From: Halorussus litoreus
GTDB taxonomy: Archaea > Halobacteriota > Halobacteria > Halobacteriales > Haladaptataceae
NCBI RefSeq assembly: GCF_003382685.1
Contig: NZ_QLVG01000047.1
Location: forward strand, 1 to 56,250
Length of the DNA stretch: 56,250 bases
Direction of reading: 5' to 3'
A program made the translations under genes and the position numbers. Each line of letters starts with the position of its first letter. Position 1 is the stretch's first letter. This document shows positions 34,087 to 42,154 of this stretch, one piece after another. The notes under the pieces were generated by a model that saw only the letters and a program-made list of their open reading frames with translations, had not been told where the DNA came from and searched no databases.

Positions 34087-35901
34087 TTACGAACAGATAC
34101 GATCTATTAGTTGCTGCTTGATTTCCGCCTCTCGTTCCATGATGAAGCTGTCAAAGTCGTCGTTCTTCAGGTGGTCATAGGCCGCATCCGAAATGAAGTG
34201 ACCTTTCATCAACTCACGGACAGTCTCTTCGTCCCCGTGAATCTCTTCCATCTCGGCCAGATACTCAGAGGGCTTCTGATTCTGGATCTTCTGGTTCGTC
34301 TCATCAACGATGAGCGTTCGATTCAGGATCGAATCCTTGAACCGATCAAAATTGGTCGCACGCTCCGGCGGGAGGTCACTCACCTTCTTCGGAAAGATGT
34401 GATGATCGTTGATCGCCTGTTCGGTGAAGTCACCAGTTCCGAGGATACGCTCGTTATAGAAGTCTCGTACCCCGTTCAACGCCAACAGACAGATGATCGC
34501 GTTGTACCGGCCAGAACCCTTGTCCTCTGTAGCGAGGTCCATCTCTGTGATGAATTCCTCATCTACTTTCCGCAGTTGTTCAATCTCTCCACCTCCAGAG
34601 AACCAAGTCTTCCAGTCCCGGAAATCTTTCCCCATCGCAGTGTCTGAAGACCCGCTGTAGTCCTGCGAAAACACTGCAGACCAGTACCATCGCTGGAGCG
34701 TGTCGCTGAACTGGTTCTCAGTGACGCTAGAGTGGCCCTCATTATACTGCCATAAGACAGCAGCCAACACCGGGAGGATGGGATTGTACGGGATGAACTC
34801 CCCGCGGATTGCACCGAAGTCTGTCCGCCCTGTGTTCATAATCCTCTCTCGGGCGTCCTCAGCATAGTCTACCGCTGACCACCACAAATCCTTGAACTCC
34901 TCACCTGACTCGATCAATACCTCTTCGTAGCGGGTTCCATCTGGTTCCTCACGAACTGTCTCTTCACCGGGGATTAGGTTGTAGAGATACTTGGACGAAC
35001 AGTAGTTCTGTCTCCGAAGAGAGATGATTTTCAGCAGGTTCTCATCCATGTTCGAGTCGATGCGCTTCAGTTGGTCGTTCGGAAGTCCCTCCCACAGTTC
35101 TTTCCGTAGTTGTACATCGTATGGATAGAGAAATGCATTCATGAGGTCGAACGTAGAGAGCTTCATCCCAGTATCGTTGACCTTGGCAAAGATATTGCAA
35201 ATATCTGGCATACTCCGTTCGCTCGCCAGCAAATACACCACGAAATTGTAGTTCAGAATGTTAGTAAACACTTCCCGTACTTCCCACATCTGTGTGTTAT
35301 CTGGTAGATCTTCTGACCGCTGTTCAACGAACTGAGTTGCCCACTTATTGAATTCTTCTGAGTCAATGTAATCTCGCCTGGGTTGGTCTGGATCTTCAGC
35401 TGAGAGGATACACAACGGAACTTGGCCGCTCTCGATCCACTTGCCGCGATTGCTTCGAAGCTCCGACCAACTTTGGTAATTCTCCGTCTTCCATGTGTAG
35501 TCTACCGCTTCGTCGTAGTCGTCGTTGAGAACCCTGATGAGATCTACATAGAACACATAGTAGGATTTCCGATTTGGAAACCGCTTCTCAGGATTGTGGA
35601 TTGCGTAATAGAGAGAGGACAGTCGCTGTTGCCCGTCTAAAACAGCCTTATTGGGCCTATAAGCCGCTGTTGCTCCCCATACAGGATCCCATTCCTCCTG
35701 TTCTGCTCTGTGGTTGTCCAGTTCCCAGAACAACAGTAAACCGGTGTAGTAGTCTTGTAGAATTGAAATGAACAACTCCGATACCATTGAAGGCTCCCAC
35801 TCGAATCCACGCTGGAAATACGGAATCACATAGTCCCCTGATGCGACATCGCTCATCAACACCCGTACTGGCTTCGTTCCTGGGTCTTCAACCTCGACCA
35901 T
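34087..35901 (-). CDS. DUF262 / HNH (DUF1524-like) GmrSD-type protein
   Basis: 604 aa. The N-terminal DUF262 (ParB/sulfiredoxin-like nucleotidase) has VIPYFQRGFEWEPSMVSELF and the hallmark AVLDGQQRLSSLYYAI near 83-98, followed by IFAKVNDTGMKLSTFDLMNAF. The C-terminal DUF1524 HNH-like nuclease has AINDHHIFPKK near 495-505 and ILNRTLIVDETNQK. This single-gene arrangement is that of GmrSD-family type IV enzymes, which use a nucleotide to cut modified (for example glucosylated) phage DNA; related DUF262 proteins also sense other modifications. A TATA-like AATATT lies about 30 bp before the ATG. It is flanked by recombinase genes and stands alone, consistent with a self-contained defence gene. Confidence 0.82.
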   Translation of the reverse strand: MVEVEDPGTKPVRVLMSDVASGDYVIPYFQRGFEWEPSMVSELFISILQDYYTGLLLFWELDNHRAEQEEWDPVWGATAAYRPNKAVLDGQQRLSSLYYAIHNPEKRFPNRKSYYVFYVDLIRVLNDDYDEAVDYTWKTENYQSWSELRSNRGKWIESGQVPLCILSAEDPDQPRRDYIDSEEFNKWATQFVEQRSEDLPDNTQMWEVREVFTNILNYNFVVYLLASERSMPDICNIFAKVNDTGMKLSTFDLMNAFLYPYDVQLRKELWEGLPNDQLKRIDSNMDENLLKIISLRRQNYCSSKYLYNLIPGEETVREEPDGTRYEEVLIESGEEFKDLWWSAVDYAEDARERIMNTGRTDFGAIRGEFIPYNPILPVLAAVLWQYNEGHSSVTENQFSDTLQRWYWSAVFSQDYSGSSDTAMGKDFRDWKTWFSGGGEIEQLRKVDEEFITEMDLATEDKGSGRYNAIICLLALNGVRDFYNERILGTGDFTEQAINDHHIFPKKVSDLPPERATNFDRFKDSILNRTLIVDETNQKIQNQKPSEYLAEMEEIHGDEETVRELMKGHFISDAAYDHLKNDDFDSFIMEREAEIKQQLIDRICS

Positions 35902-35992
35902 ACTGGTTCCTCACACATACACAGCACTTGAATATTCCCCACCGACAGGCTCTTCAAAGAACGGACTAGGTCGGACCCCGTTTGGGCTATGT

Positions 35993-36465
35993 CTATAGAT
36001 TGTTCAGATACTCCCGCCGCTGTTCCATCTTCTCACGCTCCGACCGCCTGTCGTAGTGATGTTCGATCACTTCAGTACTCACGTTCGCCCGGTCACTAAC
36101 CACCTTATCCGGCATGTCGTTGTTCAAACTGTGCGTGATGCTCCCCTGCCGGATCGCATGAGGATTCAGCGACGACGGACACTTTGAGGTCTGATTCCGC
36201 GACCGCGCTTCACAGGTCAACGGGTCGGGGTCGTGCGGGTACTCATCCGCGTACCGCAGGGCTGATTCCACTTGTAAACGTAGAACCGGAGCGTAGACTT
36301 GCTCGCTCGTCCCTGCAAGGTCGTCAGCAACGGTTCACGTCCATAGTCGTGGGTAACGTCCGAACACTGGTCGACGATTCAGTCATCGAGGCGGTCGCAC
36401 ACCCGGTCGAAAAGCGCGATCAACCGTTCTCCGTCTTCCTTGTTCTTGATTGGTAGCCCCTGATT
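35993..36465 (-). pseudogene. Decayed tyrosine recombinase (C-terminal part)
   Basis: The last 92 codons (35993-36271) are open and keep HAIRQGS and the nucleophile in HHYDRRSEREKM. Upstream, nucleotide similarity to the intact recombinase at 37692-38702 continues to about 36465 (for example the shared strings GGTCGTCAG and CGTTCTCCGTCTTC-like segment) but the frame is broken near 36265 and the N-terminal half is missing. It is a truncated paralogue of the live integrase in the same orientation; the two bracket the toxin-antitoxin pair. It is the scar of an earlier element or of a duplication. Confidence 0.85.
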
Positions 36466-36543
36466 CAGCCGGTACCGCCCTCACCGTACTGTCTATCCAA
36501 ATCGTAGTCAAACCCCCAAGCGTTATTACTCAATACACGAATT

Positions 36544-37137
36544 ATGAATTGTATGTCGGAAGCCGCCGGGGATCCCGAGCGAGCCGTCAACGGCCTCCTG
36601 TCGGTCGCCCAGCTCTTGGAAGAGCCGCGGCTGGCGCGACTCTACACGTTCGTGCTCCGCGAAGGGGAAGTCACCATCGACGACATCGTCGACGCACTGG
36701 AGACGGCACGGACGACTGCGTATTCAGACATGGGAACGCTTGTTGATCTCGGGGTGCTGACGCGAGACGAAGAACAGAAGACGCACACGTATTCCGCGGT
36801 TCCGATTACTCTCACCGCCAACCTTGACGGCAACGAGTACACAGTCACTCCGACGCTCGTCGACGCGTTTGGACGCTCGCCCCAAGACCAGGACCTCAAC
36901 CTCCTGCTCGAAAAGCACGGCCTGGGAAAACTCGCTGCCGCACTCACGTACGCAGTTCCATACGCCGAAGGTGAGATGTCCGAGCGGGTGGCTGCTCGGG
37001 AACTCGATCTCCAGCATGCCTTCGCCATCGCCGTATTGCAAGCCCTCAGGGAGATCGTGCTCGACATGAAGACGGTCGATCCGTATTTCGATAATATCCG
37101 AAGCGCCCGCGAGGAACCGCCTGAAACAGAGGACTGA
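36544..37137 (+). CDS. HTH transcription factor / antitoxin candidate (DUF7437-like)
   Basis: 197 aa from ATG at 36544; a second ATG at 36553 is possible. A winged-helix domain occupies residues 20-85: LAQLLEEPRLARLYTFVLREGEVTIDDIVDALETARTTAYSDMGTLVDLGVL, a typical haloarchaeal wHTH followed by a beta wing (THTYSAVPITL). A helical C-terminal half follows. A TATA-like GTTATTAC lies about 20-26 bp upstream. The PIN-like gene starts 12 bp after its stop. In haloarchaea this HTH family regularly precedes a PIN-like nuclease, and I read the pair as a type II toxin-antitoxin-like module in which this protein represses the operon; the antitoxin role is inference. Confidence 0.7.
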   Translation: MNCMSEAAGDPERAVNGLLSVAQLLEEPRLARLYTFVLREGEVTIDDIVDALETARTTAYSDMGTLVDLGVLTRDEEQKTHTYSAVPITLTANLDGNEYTVTPTLVDAFGRSPQDQDLNLLLEKHGLGKLAAALTYAVPYAEGEMSERVAARELDLQHAFAIAVLQALREIVLDMKTVDPYFDNIRSAREEPPETED

Positions 37138-37149
37138 CAGGTGGCACAG

Positions 37150-37680
37150 ATGAGTGGATCTTTCTATCCGATGCAGGAGGACGTCATCTGGGTCGCGGAC
37201 ACTGGGCTGTTCGTCGCCTGTGGCCGCCAGCAGAACAACAAGTATACCGCACTAGAGCGGTTCGCCCAGCGGAACGACCTCTCGTTCGTGATTCCGCAGC
37301 GCGTGTACGACGAACTCGGTGGCGCTCCAGATCGAAGTACGCCGGGTCAAACCCCGATCAATAGTGCAATCGATGCAGGCTGGGTGACTGTCGCCGAAGA
37401 ACCGGACTACACGAACAGCACTGTGTCGCAAGTCATGGACGACGTTCGGACGTTCATCGCGCAGTCATCAAACCGGCGAGAAGACCAGATCGAGAAGGCA
37501 GATACCGCACTCGCGGCCGTTGCGGCGGAGCATCTCGATGTCGGTGATGCTGAATTCACGTGTGTCGTGACGACCGATATCGACGCTGGCGAGGCTATCG
37601 TCTCCGCACTGTCGAAGAATGGGTTCGACAACCGGGTTCAATTCAAAAATGGATTCGAGTTGTTCGAAGATATTACCTGA
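37150..37680 (+). CDS. PIN-like nuclease, toxin candidate
   Basis: 176 aa from ATG at 37150; GTG at 37141 would add three residues. The acidic residues of a PIN active site are present in order: Asp in WVADTGLFVAC, Glu in RVYDELGG, Asp in EKADTALAAVAAEH and Asp in VVTTDIDAGEAIVSAL. PIN toxins cut RNA, often tRNA or rRNA. It is cotranscribed with the HTH gene. The operon is squeezed between the decayed and intact recombinases, a common place for addiction modules that stabilise integrated elements. Confidence 0.75.
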   Translation: MSGSFYPMQEDVIWVADTGLFVACGRQQNNKYTALERFAQRNDLSFVIPQRVYDELGGAPDRSTPGQTPINSAIDAGWVTVAEEPDYTNSTVSQVMDDVRTFIAQSSNRREDQIEKADTALAAVAAEHLDVGDAEFTCVVTTDIDAGEAIVSALSKNGFDNRVQFKNGFELFEDIT

Positions 37681-37691
37681 ACCGCATTCCG

Positions 37692-38702
37692 TTACAGGTC
37701 GTCAAGGTAGTCTCTCCGCTGCTCCATCTTCTCTCGTTCCGACCGTCTATCGTAGTGCTGTTCAATGACCGCAGGACTCACGTTGGCCCGGTCACTAACG
37801 ACTTTTTCAGGCATGTCATTGTGCAGATTATGCGTGATGCTACCCCGTCGAATCGCGTGGGGATTCAGAGACGAGGGACATTTCGACAGGTGATTCCGTG
37901 ACCGCGCTTTGCAATCCACTATTTCACGGTCGTGCGGACACTCACCCTCGTATCGGCACGGTTGCGTCCACCTGTAGACGCAGTGTCGGAGCGTGGCCTT
38001 GCTCGCACGTCCCTGAACGGTCGTCAGTAGCGGTTCACGCCCATAGTCGTCGGTGACGTCGGGACGCTGGTCAACAAGCCAATCGTCGAGGAGTCTGCAC
38101 AAGCGGTTAGAGAGCGCGACCAGCCGTTCACCGTCTTCTTTGTTTTTTATTGGTGTCCCCTGCTCCGCACGATGGCGAACCTCAATGTATTGTTCGTCGG
38201 AGTGATAGTCCTCGACGTCCAGTGCGTGGACCCCTCCGATGCGCATCATTGTGTGCCACATCAGCGCGACTGACACGTGGTCGATGGTCGCGTACTCGTA
38301 CTTCTCCAAGTGCGCCAAGACTTTCTCCGCTCGCTCCGACTTCAGTATCTCGTGGCGCGTGTTCTGCTCGGGTGTAATCGACGGTGACAGCACCTTCTCG
38401 CTGAGGTCCTGTTCGACGCCGTCGACGCTCTCCACCCAGCGGACGAACACGCGGAGTGTGTCCATTTGGGTCTTCTCGGTGACGGGTGAGAGGTCACCCT
38501 CGTTGCGCCGCCACAGCCGATACTGGTGGAGCTGGCGACCCCTCAGCGTATTCAGGTTCTCGATGTCCTGCTCGTCGCACCACCGGATGAAGTGGTTGAG
38601 CCGGTACTTGTGGGCCTTCAACGAGGCCTTGGCGAGTTCGTTTTCCTTGTCTGCAAGGTACAGTTCGAGCGCGGTCTCGGGTTCGATTGGTTCCAGACTC
38701 AT
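37692..38702 (-). CDS. Tyrosine recombinase (integrase of element A)
   Basis: 336 aa. The N-terminal core-binding domain has ETALELYLADKENELAKASLKAHKYRLNHFIRWC. The catalytic domain has Arg in MMRIGGVHALD near 153, HAIRRGSITH near 281 and the nucleophile in HYDRRSEREKM near 316. Two Cys pairs (CRYEGECPHD...DCKARS) lie before the HxxR motif, as in other haloarchaeal integrases. Its start is 115 bp from the middle att copy, the normal position for the enzyme that recombines the tRNA site. The gene is not split by the att site, so integration does not disrupt it and excision should remain possible. Confidence 0.9.
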   Translation of the reverse strand: MSLEPIEPETALELYLADKENELAKASLKAHKYRLNHFIRWCDEQDIENLNTLRGRQLHQYRLWRRNEGDLSPVTEKTQMDTLRVFVRWVESVDGVEQDLSEKVLSPSITPEQNTRHEILKSERAEKVLAHLEKYEYATIDHVSVALMWHTMMRIGGVHALDVEDYHSDEQYIEVRHRAEQGTPIKNKEDGERLVALSNRLCRLLDDWLVDQRPDVTDDYGREPLLTTVQGRASKATLRHCVYRWTQPCRYEGECPHDREIVDCKARSRNHLSKCPSSLNPHAIRRGSITHNLHNDMPEKVVSDRANVSPAVIEQHYDRRSEREKMEQRRDYLDDL

Positions 38703-38816
38703 GGATTCGCTTCCTCGGTTGTGTAGCGAATCGCGGTCTGACGGCCACTCGCGAGACGCCGGATTTCGTCTCGCTCACCCGGCGAAAGGTCGCTTTTCCC
38801 GCCCGTCTACATGGAG

Positions 38817-38833
38817 CCTGCAGCGCCCATTCG
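38817..38833 (+). other. attM: middle attachment site
   Basis: An exact copy of the 17-bp tRNA-Arg 3' end CCTGCAGCGCCCATTCG. To its right the next 35 bp resemble the element's left end at 5909-5942 (TTTCGAGCGG, CACATTCGCACGA, GGAA shared), so it is the junction between element A's right end and the left end of a second related element. Confidence 0.85.
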
Positions 38834-38876
38834 AGTTTCGAGCGGCTTCACATTCGCACGAGGGAAGCAGCGCGTA

Positions 38877-38911
38877 GTACCGTTGCCGTAATTCGAGAGG
38901 TGCACTATGAT
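38877..38911 (-). repeat. 35-bp copy of part of the element-A membrane-protein gene
   Basis: 34 of 35 bases are identical to 7274-7308, in the same orientation; the single difference is TAC versus TGC. In element A this stretch encodes IIVYLSNYGNGT. Here the frame is broken and the stretch supplies the TAG stop of the adjacent Thr-rich protein gene. Confidence 0.9.
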
Positions 38912-39495
38912 GTCCCGTCCGGGGATTCCGCTGTTGGGTCCGCATCCGTCGTGGTGGTTTCTCTTGTCGGCGTGTCGGTCGCGGTGGGTTCTGTCGTAGT
39001 CGTCTCTCTGGTCGTGGTGTCTGTCGTCGTGGCGTCGGTCGTGGTAGTCTCAGTTGTGGTTGTCGTGGGTTCCGTCGACGTCGGTGAGTCGGTCATCGTG
39101 GACTCCCGTGTCGGATTACAGGTGGTCGCGTTGGAGAGTCGGACTCGAAAGTTCCCGCATCGGGTTGTGTCCCCTGTCAGACTGAATCGATAGGTCTCAC
39201 CGACTGTCGGGTGCGTCGAGTCAGCCGGGACGAGAAGAAAATAGGTGACGTCAGTGCATGTCCGGCATTTGAATACGTCGCCGTCGTTGCATTGGGTCAT
39301 TCCTCGGTAGAGCCGTTTCTCGATGGTCGCTTCTTGGTCCGTGATGTCGGTCTTGTTCCCCTTTGTAATCCACCCGTAGATTCGTGGCTCGGTCTGGCCG
39401 AGAAGCTTGCCGGGCTTTGTCAGCGGAATACTGCCGACTAATGCGCCAACTCGTTTGAGTACTCGACGACGCGAGTGACGGTCCCCCCTTGCCAT
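38905..39495 (-). CDS. Tat-exported protein with Thr-rich tail, probably truncated
   Basis: 196 aa. The start HSRRRVLKRVGALVGSIPL is a Tat-type twin-arginine signal with a weak hydrophobic core. The middle part has four cysteines (MTQCNDGDVFKCRTC, TRCGNF, TTCNPT) and likely forms a small secreted domain. The last 65 residues are a Thr/Glu/Asp low-complexity tail, as in cell-wall spacer regions of haloarchaeal surface proteins, but no PGF-CTERM anchor follows. The stop codon lies inside the 35-bp foreign fragment, so the original C-terminus was probably removed by the deletion that shaped element B. A TATA-like ATATATAATC lies about 30-40 bp upstream. Confidence 0.65.
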   Translation of the reverse strand: MARGDRHSRRRVLKRVGALVGSIPLTKPGKLLGQTEPRIYGWITKGNKTDITDQEATIEKRLYRGMTQCNDGDVFKCRTCTDVTYFLLVPADSTHPTVGETYRFSLTGDTTRCGNFRVRLSNATTCNPTRESTMTDSPTSTEPTTTTTETTTTDATTTDTTTRETTTTEPTATDTPTRETTTTDADPTAESPDGTS

Positions 39496-39821
39496 CTCCT
39501 ACAGTGTAGTATTGAGCATGGCCTAATAATGATTATATATGGCTTCCTACTACTGTCGGGATGGTATTGTTTGCTGTTCCCCGTGATGCTTTGTCGTCTC
39601 GTCAGCTCCATCCTGGGGACTGGCGAAGTTCTACGTACGCTCGCTGAGGTTGTGGCCCTCCTGTTCTTCAGTGTTGACAACGGTCCGCGTAGTGGAGCCA
39701 GCAGGACTCATAAACTACCGTCCAAACCCGGTAGCGCCCATTCGTTTTCCGACGCTCCGAAGCCGAATCGCGACCTGCCGCTTCGGCCACCTTTAGGAAC
39801 ACCAGTCCCGAAACGTCGTGC
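39496..39821. other. Right junction: non-coding 326 bp with TATA boxes and attR
   Basis: It contains the AT-rich promoter of the Thr-rich protein gene (ATTATATATGG near 39532-39542), the right att copy at 39733, and a CTTTAGG TATA-like box about 30 bp before the aminotransferase ATG. I see no gene in it. Confidence 0.6.
39733..39748 (+). other. attR: right attachment site
   Basis: The 16 bases AGCGCCCATTCGTTTT are identical to 5897-5912 (acceptor stem plus 3' flank of tRNA-Arg). To the right the sequence is uniformly GC-rich backbone leading straight into a metabolic gene. This is the outer boundary of the tandem insertion. Confidence 0.8.
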
Positions 39822-40910
39822 ATGGACGACCGCGACGAACTCCTGATGACGCCCGGCCCGACCGCGCTCCCGCCCGAGGTCCGCGACGCGATGGGTCGCC
39901 CGCTGATCAACCCCGACGTGGAGGCCGAGTTCGCCTCCGAGTACGAGGCGCTGCTCGACAAGTTGGCAGCGGTGTACGGCACCGACGACGACGTGCTGGT
40001 CCTCAGCGGCGAGGGGATGCTCGGACTGGAAGCCAGCGTCGCGTCGCTGGTCTCGCCCGGCGACGACGTGCTCTGTCTCGCGAACGGAATCTTTGGCGAG
40101 GGATTTTCCGACTTCGTGGAGATGCAGGGCGGTAACCCCGTGGTCCACGAAGCCCCGTTCGACGCGGGGTTCGACGTGGAAGCGGTCAAAGACGCCGTCG
40201 AGGAGCACGAGTTCACCGCGGCGACGCTGGTCCACTGCGAGACGCCGACCGGCCTGCTCAACGACTTCGAGGAGATCCTCGGCGTCCTCCAGGACGCGGG
40301 CGTGCTGACCGTCGTCGACGCCGTCTCCTCGCTCGGCGGGACGCCGGTGCCGGTCGAGAACATCGACGTCTGTCTCGGCGCGTCCCAGAAGTGCTTCAGC
40401 TCTCCGCCTGGGCTGACCACGCTGTCGGTCAGCGACCGGGCGTGGGCCGAGGTCGAGGACACCGAGCAGGATAGCTTCTACACCAGTCTCGCGCCGTGGC
40501 GCGACGTGGAGTTCGAGGAGGGCGAGCCGGTGTTCCTGCCGTACACCCACGCGGTGTCGAACCTCTACGCGCTGGACGCGTCGCTCGACCGGCTGCTCGA
40601 CGAGGGCCTCGACAACGTCTACCAGCGCCACGAGGCGGTCGCCGAGCAGTGTCGCGAGCGCGGCCGCGAGCTGGGCCTGGAGCCGTTCCCCGAGTCGGAC
40701 GACCTGTGTTCGCCGACCGTGACCGCGTTCCGCGCCGAGGGGCGCGCGGGCGACCTCAAGCGCCGCCTCGAAACCGACCACGGCATCGTCGTCGCGACCG
40801 GGCTGGGGGAGTTCGCGGACGACGTGCTCAGAGTCGGTCACATGGGCTACAACGCCGACCCCGGCCGCGTCGAGCGCACGATGGACGCCTTGGCCGACGT
40901 GCTCGAATAG
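39822..40910 (+). CDS. Class V aminotransferase (alanine-glyoxylate/serine-type)
   Basis: 362 aa. It starts DELLMTPGPTALPPEVRDAM, the usual opening of this subfamily. The cofactor pocket includes LSGEGMLGLEASVASL, TLVHCETPTGLLND, VVDAVSSLGGTP (the PLP-binding Asp) and the Schiff-base Lys in GASQKCFSSPPGL. The C-terminal RVGHMGY is also typical. Such enzymes transfer amino groups from alanine or serine to glyoxylate or related oxoacids; the exact substrate cannot be told. It is the first backbone gene after the right att copy, so it was the original neighbour of tRNA-Arg. Confidence 0.85.
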   Translation: MDDRDELLMTPGPTALPPEVRDAMGRPLINPDVEAEFASEYEALLDKLAAVYGTDDDVLVLSGEGMLGLEASVASLVSPGDDVLCLANGIFGEGFSDFVEMQGGNPVVHEAPFDAGFDVEAVKDAVEEHEFTAATLVHCETPTGLLNDFEEILGVLQDAGVLTVVDAVSSLGGTPVPVENIDVCLGASQKCFSSPPGLTTLSVSDRAWAEVEDTEQDSFYTSLAPWRDVEFEEGEPVFLPYTHAVSNLYALDASLDRLLDEGLDNVYQRHEAVAEQCRERGRELGLEPFPESDDLCSPTVTAFRAEGRAGDLKRRLETDHGIVVATGLGEFADDVLRVGHMGYNADPGRVERTMDALADVLE

Positions 40911-40994
40911 GGACGGTTCGCGGACCGACCCGATCCTTGCGACACCTTCGCGCGGGAGGACAAGACTTCTACCGCGCGCCCCCGAGCGTCCGTC

Positions 40995-42106
40995 ATGGAC
41001 GAGTTCGACGGCGACGCGGAGTTCGGGGACGATATTCTCGCCGCGATGGTCCGCGAGATCCGTCCGGACTGGTCGCTCCGCGAGGCCGTCCCGGCCGCCG
41101 AGGGCACCGACGAGGTGCACGTTCTGACGGTCGAGACGCCCGCTGGACCCCGCGAGTGCGTGCTGAAAGCCTGCACGTTCCTCGACCCCGCGGAGTTCCG
41201 GACGGAGCCCTACGTCCTCGCCACACTCGACCAGCGGACCTCGATTCCGGTTCCGAGCGCGATCGGCGCGGTCGACGACCACGACGACCTGCCCGCGCCG
41301 TTCTTCCTGATGGAGCGCTGCGACGGCGAGGTCCGCGAGCACGAGATCCGCCAGCTACCGGTCGAGACGATGGAACGGCTCGCCCGCGAGGCCGGGCGCA
41401 ATCTCGGCGAACTCCACCGGCTCGGCGACGTTCGGCGGTTCGGCCCGGTGCGTCTCGCAGCGGACGCCGGGCAAGCGGTCGGACCGGGTGTGGACCAGAA
41501 CGCAGTAAGGGGAGTCGCGGTCCCGGAAGGGGACGACTTCGCAGCCGACGACCGACGTCTCGTGGTCGGCGACGCCGGACAGCAGCCGTGGCGAGCGCAC
41601 GTGGAAGCCATGGCCGACAGCACCCTCGACAACGTCGAGCCGGAGTTCGCCGACCTCGCCGCCGACCTGCGAGCGGTCGTCGACGACCGGCTGGACGCCC
41701 TCGACCGGTCGTTCGAGCCGGTGTTCGGCGACGACGACTACCGACTCGGCAACCTGCTCGTGGACCCCGAAGGCGGACGAACGGAGGCCGTCCTCGACTG
41801 GGGGAACGCCCACACGCTGGAGTCCCAGTACAACCTCGTCCTCACCGAGCAGCACCTCAGCGGGTTCGCGCGCCACGACGACCCGCGGCGCGAGCGCGTC
41901 CGCACGGCACTGCGCGAGGGTACGAAGCGACCAACGAAATCGAGCGCGACGACGACTTCCAGCGCCGCCGGGAGCTCTACCTCGCGGTCACCCGGCTGTT
42001 TCCGCTCGCGTGGTTCTCGCTGTGGTACGCCGACCACACCGAAGACGAGCGTGCGCGCGCCAAGGAGTGGAACCGACAGGCGCTCCGGGACCTCCGTTCC
42101 GCTTAG
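40995..42106 (+). pseudogene. APH-family phosphotransferase, frameshifted
   Basis: The frame from ATG at 40995 carries an aminoglycoside-phosphotransferase-like kinase: CVLKAC (ATP Lys), APFFLMERCDGE hinge, LAREAGRNLGELHRLG, the catalytic-loop equivalent DDDYRLGNLLVD and the metal site AVLDWGNAH. At codon 309 (41919-41921) the conserved reading switches to another frame, which continues YEATNEIERDDDFQRR and LFPLAWFSLWYADH to a stop at 42106. One base appears to be missing after GG at 41920. This is either a real inactivating mutation or a sequencing error. The original product would be about 370 aa with unknown small-molecule substrate. Residues around 150-200 look like an insertion. Confidence 0.75.
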
Positions 42107-42154
42107 TTCGCCCGTGACCGTCGGTCCCTACCGGCACCCCGCGCGAAGACACCG

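Larger units (their letters stand above)
5892..38833. mobile_element. Integrative defence element A (tRNA-Arg island, about 32.9 kb)
   Basis: The element is bounded by the 17-bp direct repeat of the tRNA-Arg 3' end (attL and the middle att copy). A complete tyrosine recombinase starts 115 bp inside the right boundary. Contents are typical of a defence island: Hma-type methylase/helicase/ATPase locus, DUF4011 helicase, AddAB-like pair, DUF262/HNH protein, toxin-antitoxin candidate and recombinase debris. Base composition is patchy compared with the uniformly GC-rich flanks. No replication, capsid or conjugation genes are recognised, so it looks like a site-specific integrative element rather than a complete provirus or plasmid. 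Confidence 0.85.
38834..39748. mobile_element. Element B: tandem remnant of a related element
   Basis: About 0.9 kb between the middle and right att copies. It starts with the same left-end sequence as element A and contains a 35-bp fragment (38877-38911) of the membrane-protein gene that in A lies 1.4 kb from the left end, then a Thr-rich Tat protein gene. It therefore looks like a related element that has lost nearly all its content by deletion. Confidence 0.65.

Noticed and set aside
5892-38833. Complete provirus or conjugative plasmid
   Set aside because: No capsid, portal, terminase, packaging ATPase, replication initiator or conjugation gene is recognisable.
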